DNA of 64,000 nucleotides. It comes from Diphasiastrum complanatum (lineage: Eukaryota; Streptophyta; Lycopodiopsida; Lycopodiales; Lycopodiaceae). Of the stretch, positions 22,510-34,047 are shown one piece after another (position 1 is the first letter of the stretch; each line of letters starts with the position of its first letter). The stretch spans positions 2,573,801 through 2,637,800 of the forward strand of contig CM055097.1 of assembly GCA_029204225.1 (NCBI GenBank). Direction: 5' to 3'. The position numbers were made by a program, and so were the translations under genes. The notes beneath the pieces are model-generated. The model was not told the DNA's origin. It saw only the letters and a list, made by a program, of their open reading frames with translations, and did not search any database.

Positions 22510-23937
22510 ATGGCAAACATCAATGAGGCAATTTTGGGCGATGCAAGCAAACTTGATGGGGCTTCTAACTACAACATCTGGAAATTCAAAATGAAGAGCA
22601 TTTTGATGGAAAAAGAGTTGTGGGAAATCGTGGCAGGTATTGAAGTCCGACCAAATACCACTCTAGGTGACATAAGGGCCTTTGATAAAAAGGCACAGAG
22701 AGCATTATCCTTGATCAATCTTTCAGTGAAAGACCATGTCATCACTCGCATAAGTGATGCCACGACGGCTAGGGGAGCTTGGGAAGCTCTTAGAATGCAA
22801 TTTCAAACTTGCAATCCAGCTCGAGCCATGTTCTTGAAGTCGAGATTGAACACAGTAAGGATGGAAGAAAATGAATCAATGGGATCCTTCTTCACCAGGA
22901 TAAAGGAGTTGAGAGATCAACTTGTGGTAATTGGAAAACCAATCAGAGATATTGAATTGGTACATACCACAATGAGCGATGTCTCGGAAGGGCTACAGAT
23001 GTTTGTGAGCGGCATTGCTTCAAGGGAGAGGTTGCCTACTTTTGAAGACTTCCATGGAATCATGTTGCAAGAAGAGCAGCGTCACGAAGTGGTGAAGTCA
23101 AGACAAACTCCACAGGAGGATCAAGCCTTGCTTGCTAAAGGCAAGTAGAAAGGATGGAAAAGGATTCCTAAGAAATCCAAGGATGATGGTGACGAAGGAA
23201 AATCGTCTTCAAAAGGGAAAAAGAAGACGAAAGGAAAATGTTACTATTGCCACAAACCAGGCCATTGGGCACGCGAGTGTTATAAGAAGAAAGCAGACAT
23301 AAAAGTGAGAAAAGTGACTCAACAAGGAAACATTGCCGAAGATGATGGAGAAGATGACGGGACAAGTGTTTTCTCATCGGCATTGGCATCCCAAGTTGAT
23401 GATGGTGCCAGATGGTTCATAGATTCAGGCGCCACAAGGCATATGACCGGAAAACATGATTGGTTTGAAAAATTCTCACCAATCCATGATGGGGATAAGG
23501 TCACTCAAGCCAATGGAGAGGAATGCCAGATACAAGGTGTGGGCAATGCACCTGTGCAATTTCCTGATGGCAAAATTAAAAATATCCCTAATGTACTTTA
23601 TGTTCCCGGACTGAAAAAAAGTTTGCTTTCTGTTGGTGTAATGGCAAATCAACATCTTAAAGTTGAATTTGTCAAGGATGGATGCCTTATGAAGGATACG
23701 AACCATAACCACAAAGTGGTGGCAAAGGGTTATAGAGATAGTAACTGTGGCCTTTATAAATTGGATGCTGCAAAACCAGGTGAATATGGTTTGGGCATCT
23801 CAACAACATCTCAATCCGAGTTATGGCACAAAAGACTTGGTCATTTGAACTATGGGAGCTTGAGATTGATGGAGAAGCTGAAAGTAATATACTACAAAAC
23901 AAATTCAACCAAGCACAAAAAAATATTAGATATATAA
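22510..23937 (+). pseudogene. Truncated Ty1/copia gag-protease with one in-frame stop
   Basis: Starts MANINEAILGDASKLDG, a typical copia gag, with NYNIWKFKMKSIL. The frame stays open to a TAG at 23146-23148, then continues in the same frame through a CCHC knuckle (CYYCHKPGHWAREC), protease motif (WFIDSGATRHMT) and GAG-pre-integrase (LWHKRLGHLNYGS). Homology stops near 23885, and an unrelated AT-rich tail supplies the final stop. Integrase, RT and RNase H are absent. The lone amber codon just before the knuckle is most simply a mutation; a readthrough gag stop is the alternative. Confidence 0.88.
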
Positions 23938-24718
23938 TTTAATACATGTACAATTTCTCTCATATAGATGTATTAGGGAAATAAGTCAATTTCTTCAAAT
24001 TATTTCCTTGATAAAGTCACATTTAAAACTAACAAAGTTGCTTTTTTGCTATAAATCTAGTTGAATGTGATCTTAGTAGTGACTTCTTCACAAAAACTTG
24101 AAATTAGACCAATAATCCAAAAACTCAATATTGCAATTACACGTAGTTTCTTCACAAAAGCTAGATGGCTAGTTCTTTTGCACTAACAGATTGAAATTGT
24201 TGTACATTTCTCAATAATGTTTTAGAATTAGATTATTGAAACATGGCTTCCACGCGAAAAGATGACTTGAAATCCATGCACACAATTCCCGCAAGTTGAG
24301 AGAGCTTCAAGGCTACCAGCCTACCTCGACAAGGTACTTCAACAGGCTATGTGCTCCACAACCAATAGGCAACCAACGACAGCCTATCTTCTTGAAGAGA
24401 TGCAGAATTATAAAGTTTCAAAAGGGAATTCAAATTAGTCACTCTTGGGTAGGGTTCCTCTTTCCATAATTGATACTATAGTAACAACAATTTGCTTATT
24501 TAAATGACATGCCTTCTTAGTTGACTGAAATCAGCATTGTGACACACATTGTGACTTTGACTATTAGAAGTTTGCATTTGGGTTTGCTTCATGCATTGTT
24601 GGTTAATCAAGATATTTTTAAACCAAGACCTAGTGAGAAAATCTTCCATAAAGCACTAGTGTTCGACAAGCTTCACTTTGGGCTTCTGTCCCACCTTACA
24701 TGATTGTCGACATATCTT
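23938..24718. other. AT-rich intergenic DNA, no gene seen
   Basis: This follows the break in the copia remnant. No coding or RNA signal is visible before the SINE. Confidence 0.5.
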
Positions 24719-24730
24719 CACATTGTAATG

Positions 24731-24811
24731 CTTCTTGGTTTCCAAGGGGAGGCTCGAACCTGGGACCAAAGGGATGCCAAGCTAACCAGTTGAGCCAACC
24801 CCGTTGGGGTA
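24731..24811 (-). mobile_element. tRNA-derived short SINE, copy 1
   Basis: On the reverse strand, a pol III A-box-like TGGCTCAACTGGTTAGC is followed by a B box GGTTCGAGCC, as in a tRNA. The body is only about 81 bp and is flanked by a 12-bp direct repeat CACATTGTAATG at 24719-24730 and 24812-24823. The same body occurs at 56918 with different flanks, which shows retroposition. The tRNA-like fold is incomplete, so it is not called a tRNA gene. Confidence 0.85.
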
Positions 24812-24823
24812 CACATTGTAATG

Positions 24824-25185
24824 ACAAAATGTAACCTTCAAGCATTTAAGATTCAAGCTTGCTATTCAAACATAAGCTTTTTGGAAAAAATTTAGAACCT
24901 GCTTGTGTCACTCTTCCACATACAAACAAAGAGAAAGATTACCAAATAGTTGTTTAAATTAGAAAATTTCCATTTGACCAGTCATAAAAGTGAGATATCT
25001 GCTGAACGATGCTATGCACATATCCACAAATACAATGTACAATATTCATATATAATAGAAAAGAAGAATCCAGGTAACAGCACGATCACGACTTTTAGTC
25101 TTTATCAGGACACAGTCTTTTACCATTTGGCATATTAGAGCGCATTAGCAGGCAGTGGATCACGGGATAATTAGCTACAGGGCTC
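24824..25185. other. Upstream region of the dioxygenase gene
   Basis: AT-rich; no clear TATA box could be singled out. It ends at the 44-bp duplication that surrounds the start codon. Confidence 0.4.
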
Positions 25186-25273
25186 TGGGGCAATATATTA
25201 TAAAAATTTGGGAAGAATTGATCACTCAATGGGGCAATATATTATGAAAATTGGGGAAGAATTGATCACTCAA
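25186..25273 (+). repeat. 44-bp tandem duplication at the dioxygenase start codon
   Basis: Two 44-bp units (25186-25229 and 25230-25273) differ at two positions. The ATG at 25229-25231 spans the unit junction, and the A-to-G change in unit 2 gives another in-frame ATG at 25244. Confidence 0.9.
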
Positions 25274-27255
25274 GATGCACACACCAACACTTCGAAGCCA
25301 AATTTGATGGAGAGCAGCATCACCCAGGTTGCTGTAGATGAGCACCCCACAACAGCAGAAGCAGAAGCAGAAGCAGAAGAAGAAGAAAAACACCATCGTT
25401 GTATTGGGGATGAGATCGAGATTCCAGTGATAGACCTGGAGGGTCTGGATGGTGAAGGGCGCGCTCAATTAGTGAAGTCCATAGGCGAAGCGTGTGAGGA
25501 CTGGGGGTTTTTCCAGGTATTTGTTTGTTGCTTGAGCTATTAGTAGCTTCTTCATTCTGCAGATTCCTATCTGATGATGGGCTGCTTCCAATTTTGAAAA
25601 ATAGTGGATGTATGGGTGGATGATGGCTGATCAAATGACGCGATCTTGAAAAAAAATCCAACGATCTGATCAATTGGCCTCAAGTATCGGGTTACCCCTA
25701 AGTACATCAGGAGTCGTATAAATGCTAGTGGGGGAGATGCATCTAGAGATCTCAGCAACCAGCTGTGACCATTATATGTGTAGTAGCAGGCAAATATTCA
25801 GCTGCGGAAAATTTTATTTGTTTTTTCTCTTGACTGAGAAACATTTTGATTACCGATTGATTGCAGGTGATCAATCACGGAATACCAACATCCGTCACGC
25901 AAAGTATGATGCAAGTTTGCCAGGAATTTTTCGACATTCCCACGGAAGAAAACGTGAAACAATACCCAGATGATAACCTGAAGCCTGTGCGATTTGGAAC
26001 CAGCCGGACTCTCTCAAAGGATACGCTTCTTGAATGGAGGGATTACTTAAGATGCCCGTGTCGCCCTCTGTCAGATTTCATTGATCTGTGGCCTGCCAAG
26101 CCGTCTACTTTCCGGTAGTAGTCCTATTAGCTTGACTACATACCAATGTTGATAGTTGTCTGCTTTTGCTGCATTCAGATTGCAAAATTATCCCTTTACT
26201 TTTCCGAAAAACATCCTATGGTTCAGATATTTATTTCAGCACGCAAAAATGAAAGTTTTCGAAGGTAGATTGTGATGACTAGAATAGGTAAATAACATTT
26301 GTAAGACCAATTTGGGGAAATCTTACATGTTTGTTTGTTGACTGAAGGCAATTCTACAGTTATGTCCTTATTGCCCTTGTACAATTCACCTCCGTAATGC
26401 AAGCTCATGATTCTCGTATGTCATGTCAGAGAAGTTACGATGGAATATTCCAAGGAGCTTGCAGTGCTGGCCAAGCGACTGTGCTCTGCTATATCAGAAA
26501 GTCTGGGTGTAGAGTCTGAATGTCTCCATGAACTCATTGGCAAGCACCAGCAAATCATAATGCCAACTTACTATCCTCCTTGTCCCAATCCAGAACTCAC
26601 GATTGGCCTATGTGCTCATACTGATCCAGGCGGCATCACAATTCTCCTGCAAGATGAAGTTGAGGGATTGGAAGTGTTCAAGAAAGGACGATGGATTGGA
26701 GTCAAACCCTTGCCTGATGTTTTTGTCGTTAATTTGGCTGATCAGATTCAGGTATTGCCAAACAACAAAGCAAAATTTTTAAAATAATAGCAACTCAAGA
26801 AGGGAAATTATGATGCACAGGAATGCCTGTGTTCATCCAGCAGCCGAAGCTTTTATTCAGGATTCCTAGCAACCCACTCATTCAACCATTGAAAGCCCAT
26901 GCTCCAGATAGTTTGAATGTACGCCAAGTGCAAATTTTTCAAGAGTTCTGAAGGGTATTAATGGCAGCTTTGTAGGGTCTGATTCTGCATCTACTTGGCA
27001 CTGTTTGTGCAGATCCTCACAAATGGAAGATATAAAGGTGCGGAGCATCGAGCAATCGTGAATGCAGAGAGGGCACGGATTTCAATCCCCACGTTTTTCC
27101 ACCCTTTAGATGATGCAAAGATTGCTCCAATTCCAGAGCTTCTTGGTGGGCAGCTGCCCATGTACAGAGACAGCATATTCAGAGATTACCTCCGAGAATT
27201 TTTCACAAACAAATCCACTGGGAAGGGTACAGTGGATTCTCTGAAACTAGATTGA
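25229..27255 (+). CDS. 2-oxoglutarate/Fe(II)-dependent dioxygenase, four exons
   Basis: Soluble oxygenase of the plant DOXC type (the group with flavonoid, hormone and DMR6-like enzymes), which couples 2-oxoglutarate decarboxylation to substrate oxidation. Exons: 25229-25516, 25867-26114, 26430-26751 and 27013-27255, with GT-AG introns and phases 0, 2 and 0, giving 366 residues. The DIOX_N part has IEIPVIDLEGLDG and DWGFFQ/VINHGIP. The core has YYPPCPNPELTIGL, HTDPGG (H242, D244), NLADQIQ, and EHRAIVN with H298 and RIS (R308, S310): the full iron triad and the 2-oxoglutarate-binding R-x-S. A downstream ATG at 25307 would give 340 residues, nearer the usual length. The leader also contains a Glu/Ala repeat. 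The substrate cannot be told from sequence. Confidence 0.93.
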
Positions 27256-28669
27256 TCCATAAGGAATGCACCATAATAATAAGCTGACCCAAGGTTTTTT
27301 GTTACCCTAAAACACCATAGCTGATAAGATCCAAATCATTAGTTTGCTTTCATCATGAATATGGAAATTGTCCCCATTAGTATGTCCATGGTATGTTATA
27401 TTTCTTAACTTGAATCATTTAATAGTTCTTTACCACATCCCATCTTTATAAGTTGAGTTAGCCTTTCACTAGATTATGCATACGCTTTAAAAGCTCCGTG
27501 CCCATCTGAAGGTGGAGGTTAAGTGAGACACTAGCACATGGCATTTAGAGCCTATGCTTAATTAATCCTCATGAGTTGAGTTGGGACAACTAACATTCTA
27601 ATATACTCCTGAACCATATTTAATAACATTCACAAGAGATACCTAGATACCCAAAACAAAATCACTTCAAAGGCTAACTTTTGTACCTCAACTATTTTAT
27701 TAAAACATTGCAATCAAGTACGATTGCTCTAGGACAATTAATCTCCATCTAGAAATCACAAATCATTTTAAACAACATACTCTTGTATGTAGTATCTAAG
27801 GCAAAGAAATTTTGCTTCTTTCTCTATCTTTGGTTTGCATACGAGAAAGTTTTGTATGCACAATCTATTGTTCAACTTTTGTTACTTGATTTTTTTTCAC
27901 TCTCAATATTCTTATTGTGATTTTGAACTAAACTAGAAGCAAGAAGGCTTTGGAAGATCCTTGTGTAAGTATAGTGAGGTGTAGAAAGGAATCGGTCCAA
28001 TGAGAAAAGCACGGCCGAATAATGAAGCTCAATCAACACTAAAAAGAGTGGAAATGAGTGTCACGGCTCATTCCATCATGACGGTTGCCCATGTCATCTT
28101 GAAAGATAGATCATCGCTAATGATTTAACCATGATATACATGTTTGGATTTTTTTGGAGGGTTTAGTATCCATTGATTGCACTTTCACCTTTTCTTTTTT
28201 GTCATTCTCTCTAAATGTTGTGGCTCCATAGCTTGCTTGCATGAAAATAAAATTTAATATAGCTAAGTACAAAGATTAATGTCGTCTCCATGACACAACT
28301 AATGCCAAAGGAATGAGAAATAAAGTGCTTAGAGAGAGAGGGAAATTGCTTTAAGCCAAGATGTGGCCCTACTATTTCAACCACCTTCAAACCATTGTTT
28401 TAACCATTTGTCAAATGAATCAAAATGACGAGCATGGGTCTTCCATCTATATAGATACCAAAGCTGCGTGTTACATGTCATCTAACAAGTAGAAAGGAAA
28501 AGAAAAACATCCATAGCCAAGCTCATGTACACTTTTCTCCACACATTCATCATTTTATTGATATCAAAAGAGACTGCATCATATTTACCATGTCAAATTG
28601 CATGAAGTAATAAGCAAGACAAAAAGGAGATTAATGATCAAAGAGATTTCAACTTATAGTTGGTCAGAT
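27256..28669. other. Downstream intergenic DNA, no gene seen
   Basis: AT-rich sequence after the dioxygenase stop. It contains no motif-bearing frame; the right part probably includes the decayed 3' end or LTR of the reverse-strand copia remnant. Confidence 0.45.
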
Positions 28670-31125
28670 CTCCTAAAATTTTAAATCTTGGAGTAATATT
28701 ATGTGCCATATAATATCCTTTACTGCAGAGGTGGCTATAACATATTCGGACTCGGTAGAGGACAAAGAAATGCATTTATGTTTTTGACTATTCCATGAAA
28801 TGGGTCCTCCTACAAGCAAGAGCTGGATTTCTTTGATATCCATGTCTCCAGGCCAATCTGAGTCGAAATAGGCTTTGAGAATTAATGCATCCTCTATATT
28901 TTCATCATAGCACAAAACATAGTGCTTTGTGGCTTGTAAGTACCTCAATGCTCTTTGATGAGCTTTCCAATGTAGTAGGCCTGAATTCGACATGTATTGC
29001 GACAATGTGTTGACTGTGTATGTAAGATCAGGTCGAGTGCATATTATGGCATACATGATCGGTCCAATTATTGACATATATATTTGCACATCTCTTTCTG
29101 CTCTTCTTCAGTCTTCGGGCACATGTTCTTCGATAGCTTGAATCCTAGATCCATGTGTGAGTCTATCAACTTGTAGTCTTACGTGCCATACATTTGGAGT
29201 ACATTGCTTAGATACCTTTGCTAGCTTATGGCAATTCTTCTGCTTGTTTTGTCTCTCGTGATCTCCATGCCGAGTGGGTAGTGTATTGGGCCCGAATCAA
29301 TTATTTCAAATTTCTTCGAAAGTAGAGCTTTCGTCTCATGCAATAGCTCAAAGTGTCGATGATCAATGAGTCATCAACATATAATGCTATTATAGCCTAG
29401 CTTGAGCCTCTGTATTGGAGATACATGTTCGAATCGACAAAACTAGAAGTAAATTGGTGCTGCAACAATAATCACTTTATTCTATCAGACCAGGCCCTTG
29501 GAGCTTGCTTTAGCCCGTAGAGATCTTTCTACAACTTGCATACTTTATGTTCTTGACCTTGAAGGACGTAACCTTCCGATTGATAGATATAGATGTCTTC
29601 TTGTATGTATCCATTAAGGAATGTTGTATGAACATCCATATGGTGAATATCCAAATCTTCTATAGCTGCGATAGTCAGTAGTGTTCAAACATATTGATGC
29701 TTTACCACTGGATTGAAGGTCTCAATGTAATCTATTCCATTTTTTTTTTGTAGCCTTTCACCACTAGTCAAGCTTTCCATTTGGATTAAGCTTCAACTTG
29801 AAAATCCACTTGGTGTCAATGATCTTGGCATTTGGAAGAGGGTCGACAAAGCTTTTGCAACTAATGCAAGTTCATCGTGATTGACGAATGGTTGAGGGAT
29901 ATATCGATCAGTCTCTCCTTTCGGCTACTCCATTCTGCTGTGGGGTGTAGTTGGTGGTGAAGTGATGATGAATGCCCCACGAAGATAAATAGTCCAACAT
30001 TTTGTCTGACATATATTCTCCCCCACAATTGGTGCATAAGGTCTTGATCTTTCGACCAGTCCATGTCTCAACAAACTTGCTTAAATTCTTTGAAGCAATT
30101 TTATGCCTCATACTTGTTCTTGATGAACATTGTCTTGGTAAATCTAGAATTATCATCGATAAAAGTGATAAAATACAATGTTGAACCCAAAGAAGGTATG
30201 CTCATAGGCCACACAAATCACTATTTATCAATTCTAGAATGGACTTAGCTCTAGTGGCTTGCCTTTTAAAAAATCTTGCTCTAGGTTGTTTTCCTAGTAA
30301 GCACATCTCACAGAGAATTCAATTGTATATGGAGGTATCATTTATGCTCATATCCCTGACCATACTATTATGATGCATGTACAAGATAGCTCTCATATTC
30401 AAGTGTCCTAGTCATTATTGATGCCATAATTGGGCATTAGAATTGCTCACGTTTGTTGTAAGTGCATAATCATGACTCAAGATATACAAATTTCTTTCTC
30501 TATTTGCAAAGATGATTTCATTAGATTGTTCGTCTAAGATCTCCATCATGCTACTATATCTTCTTCTTCACTTCATTATGCTTGAGAATTAGACAATCTT
30601 TGATGTTGTGATTGGTTTTCTTGTAGTGCTTGCAGAAGAGTTTTTGTTACTATCGATCATGTTGTTGGTTTGAATCAGTTTGATCAACTTTGTCTTCTTG
30701 TCTTTTTTGGATTCCTCTTCCTCTAGGACTGTTGCTTATTTGAATACAAGGCAACTGTCTTGTTATTCGATGATGATAAGCCTTTCTTCTTACTTATTCC
30801 TGAGATAAACTTGTTGTTAGCTTATGGAGAGACAAGTCATGAGTATTACTCGAGAGCAATACTTGTCGTAAGAGGGAGGAAGACTGGATAAAAGCGACAT
30901 GTTCATATCTTCATCTGATACTAGCGAACCTACTGTAGCTAGCTGATTAAGTAGCTATTTGAATTCAATCAGATGATTACTAACTTCAGTTCCCTCACTC
31001 ATCTTGAGAGATAAGAATCTATTTCTCATAAAGAAATGAGTCATGACATCTATTGTTTCATATAAACCATTCAATATGTCCCAAGCTTCTTTGGAAGTGG
31101 AACAGTTAGCTACACGAGCTATTTA
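28670..31125 (-). pseudogene. Reverse-strand Ty1/copia gag-pol remnant (element A)
   Basis: Reading leftwards: gag (TSKEAWDILNGLYE, MSEGTEVSNHLIEF; 31110-30950); a defective knuckle FCKHYKKTNHNIKDC whose second Cys is Tyr (about 30620); integrase (CGGEYMSDK, TPQQNGVAERRD; 30156-29908); RT ([11 protein letters not shown] about 29510, LYVDDSLII about 29380); and RNase H (YAIICTRPDLTY, AYFDSDWPGD, SLSSTESEY; 29089-28673). Many stops and frameshifts make it dead. The gag is cut at 31125 by the LTR of element B, so A is the older insertion. Confidence 0.85.
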
Positions 31126-31778
31126 TGAAGAAAATCAGATCACAAAGACCTAATTATGCCCTTTGGTCTTTGGCTTAGTAGGAGAGCACATCTATCATCA
31201 TTACAAATGTAGAAATCAAGCATCTACTACACATAGAAGATGTAAATTCAACAAGAACTTGTCAAAATCACTTATGTATGATAATTTATTGCTCATTTCC
31301 GTACAATGGCCGTACTACAACAATACTCACATGTGGGAACTCATACATATAAGGAAAAGAATTTACTATATCACCACCAAGATATAAAAAATGGATGTAG
31401 AACCCGAAGAGATATTATCCATAAGAATGAATGAGAGAAGGAGAGAGATGAGTTTCTACCACACTTGTATGCCTATTTATAACATCCTCTTTTTCTATTT
31501 AAATGCTCTTACACAAGCTTATCAACTTCCGGAAGTTTCTAGATCTCTTCCAAAACTTAGATCTAACATGACTAGATTCAATGCATCTCTAATAACCAAT
31601 TAAAGGAGGTCCAAATTTGAACTTATCAACTTGCTAGTTATCAAAAATAGTAAATCCACTATTCTTAGGTCTTATTAACTTTATAAAGTCTATTTCCAAG
31701 TTAAAAATGCACAATGGCCCCAAAATTGCCAAATAACCTCAACTTGAAATATCTTAAACTAGGTGACAATTTCTCACA
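31126..31778 (-). repeat. 3' LTR of element B
   Basis: On the reverse strand it begins TGTGAGAAATTG after the polypurine tract and ends ATTTTCTTCA (TG...CA). The left end inserts directly into the gag of element A. Confidence 0.75.
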
Positions 31779-33166
31779 CTCCCTCTTTGTTGGAAAGAGG
31801 TGTGTGAAAGATAGGTCAAACTCGAAAAGAAATAAATTCGAATAAAAATAATTCGAACGACAAGAAAAAAAACTTATCGTGCGCAGCAGAATAAACTATT
31901 TTCCTCTTTCTTTATGCATGACTACGCCTATCAATTTCAAACAGAACCATAGTGATAGAAATCACGTTCGATCTTATAGTAAATAACTTTGAAATCATTA
32001 GTACTATAGTGATTACGTAGCCAAACATTAAGCATCGAAACATCAAACAATTAATTTGTCAGGAAACATTAGACAAATAATTAGTCGTGAAACATCAGAC
32101 AAATAATTAGTCGCGAAGAACTACAGAAATGCATACATTCTGAGACGAGGTTGGACACAATAAGAAGATAGTATTGATTCAGTATGGAAGCGAAACAAAT
32201 GTTAATGAGTACAACAAGTTGCGGATTAGAGCCGCGTACTCTAAGCTATCTCTGAATGGCTAGAATGTAAGTCTGAATTAGGCACATCTAATCAACTCTA
32301 AAGAACTGAGCTAGATTGCTCAAGAGTGTACAAGCTCGCAGGCTTGAGAGAGAGAGAGCGCTAACTATTCGATACTTGATCATCTTCTTGATCATAAGAT
32401 GTTGAAATATGAATAGCTATTTATACTAAGCAATTAGGTCGTCAAAAACATCATGTGCTGGCATCCATCCAGTTAGGACTTCTCAGAAACTACTTGTTGA
32501 TGGATTAATGCAAGTCGGTGGCTTTGGTTGTAAACAATTTGTCTATAGAAATGAACGTAAACTGTCACTGTGAGTCGTTTCGAGTAGTTATGCAGATTGT
32601 GTAAAACACGAAGAAAATTGCAGGTTTGGATAAAAGTTGGATGAAGATTAAAATGTCGATTAGTCAATTAGTGAGAGAATAATCCAATACTCTTCAACTA
32701 GTTTTACCACACAACTTTGATCTAACTTTATAATGATCTCCATCCTAAGTATAAACCTTCTTTCTATGGTTTAATAGTAACTTTCATAATTGATATAGGT
32801 AATGGTGTCCATATTGGATTCTTCACTATTTCTTACATCAATTTTACATATCAAGATGAAAAACCAACATATAATCATAATGAATGAATTTCTCCATGCT
32901 TCCACCTTCGATATCTCTTGAAAATAACAACAAACAAGAAATAAATGCGAGTAAACAACCAGTGCTTGCATGTGTCCTCCATCTTTGCATGTGCTTGCAT
33001 GTGTCCTCCATCTTTGTCCTTTTTTTATATGTCTCCACTATGAAAATCCATGAATGAGCCTCCATCTCCATCTTGCCATAAGATATCATCAACCCTTGGA
33101 AATCTACGAATAAAAGAGTCTTTCCTCTTGCCAACAAAAGTAGAAGCCTCATATTGATCTTGCCCT

Positions 33167-33454
33167 TTAGACCACTGCCTTTGCTCTCGCCCTTAAACAA
33201 CTTGAGAACATAGCCTCCTCCTCTCCAACTTGAGAATTGGAAGTAGATCCTCCTCTTGATAGAAGCCCAAACTCCTCATTCACCAAGATTTCTTGCAAGT
33301 CCTCCATACTTGGCAATTTCTTTTGAGTAGAAAAACTTTGAACAAGATTAGCATGATCATCTACCAAGCCATTAAGAACTACTTGAAAAAGTTCTATCTC
33401 CTTAATGCTTTCATCAATGCATGCTAACTCATCATTGAATGCTTTAACCCTCAA
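33167..33454 (-). pseudogene. Copia gag fragment of element B
   Basis: Reverse-strand reading contains FQVVLNGLVDDHANLVQ, KLPSMEDLQEILVNEE and a Gly/Ser stretch, typical of the C-terminal half of the UBN2-type copia gag. Codons upstream of 33454 also look gag-derived but are frameshifted. No pol follows. Confidence 0.75.
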
Positions 33455-33909
33455 AACAAAAGCATGAGCACTTTCATACTTCTTTTGTAAGATTTGAAAG
33501 ATTTTCCTCTATTCCAATGTGCTAAGTACTCTCTTGAAAGTCAACAAATGAATCCAAGAAGAAATCACAAATATATGGAATCTCTCAAATCTCTTTCTTG
33601 CACAAAAACTAGCAAAATCAACATATAGAATTAATGACACTTGATCAACCTACAGTATTATGAACTTTTGCACTTTCTAAGATTGAAACACGCTATTGAA
33701 AAGTCCAGAAACTTCAAACACAAGAGATCCAATCAATTTTAGGGTTTCCACAAAAGTACACAAATTGAATCATTCACATTCATACACTTGAAAATACTTT
33801 ATTTTGACAAGGAATCACTCCATCACTCTAGAATTGGTGATACCTCCAAATCACTCACTAGAATTGGATGCTCCTCCAAAATAGCCTGCAAAAAAGCTCT
33901 GATACCATA

Positions 33910-34047
33910 TGAAGAAAATCAGATAACAAAGACTTAATTATGCCCTTTGATCTTTGGCTTAGCAGGAGAGCACATCTAGCATCGCTACAAATGTAGAAAT
34001 CAAGCATCTACTACACAAGATGTAAACTCAACAAGAACTTGTCAAAC
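33910..34047 (-). repeat. Partial 5' LTR of element B
   Basis: It is nearly identical to 31126-31268 (both begin TGAAGAAAATCAGAT on the + strand). Similarity stops after CTTGTCAAA, where unrelated sequence begins. Confidence 0.8.

Larger units (their letters stand above)
31126..34047 (-). mobile_element. Nested reverse-strand copia element B with two LTR copies
   Basis: On the reverse strand: a partial 5' LTR (33910-34047), a primer-binding site TGGTATCAGAGC complementary to initiator tRNA-Met (33896-33907), gag (33454-33167), a short internal region, a polypurine tract (CTCCCTCTTTGT on the + strand, 31779-31790) and a full 3' LTR (31126-31778). The two LTR copies share about 138 bp before the 5' copy breaks off. 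The internal region is only about 2.1 kb and shows no pol, so the element is non-autonomous or deleted. It also holds local repeats at 32035-32120 and 32964-33019. Confidence 0.8.

Noticed and set aside
24731-24811. Functional tRNA gene
   Set aside because: Flanking target duplications and a second dispersed copy show retroposition, and the acceptor stem is not intact.
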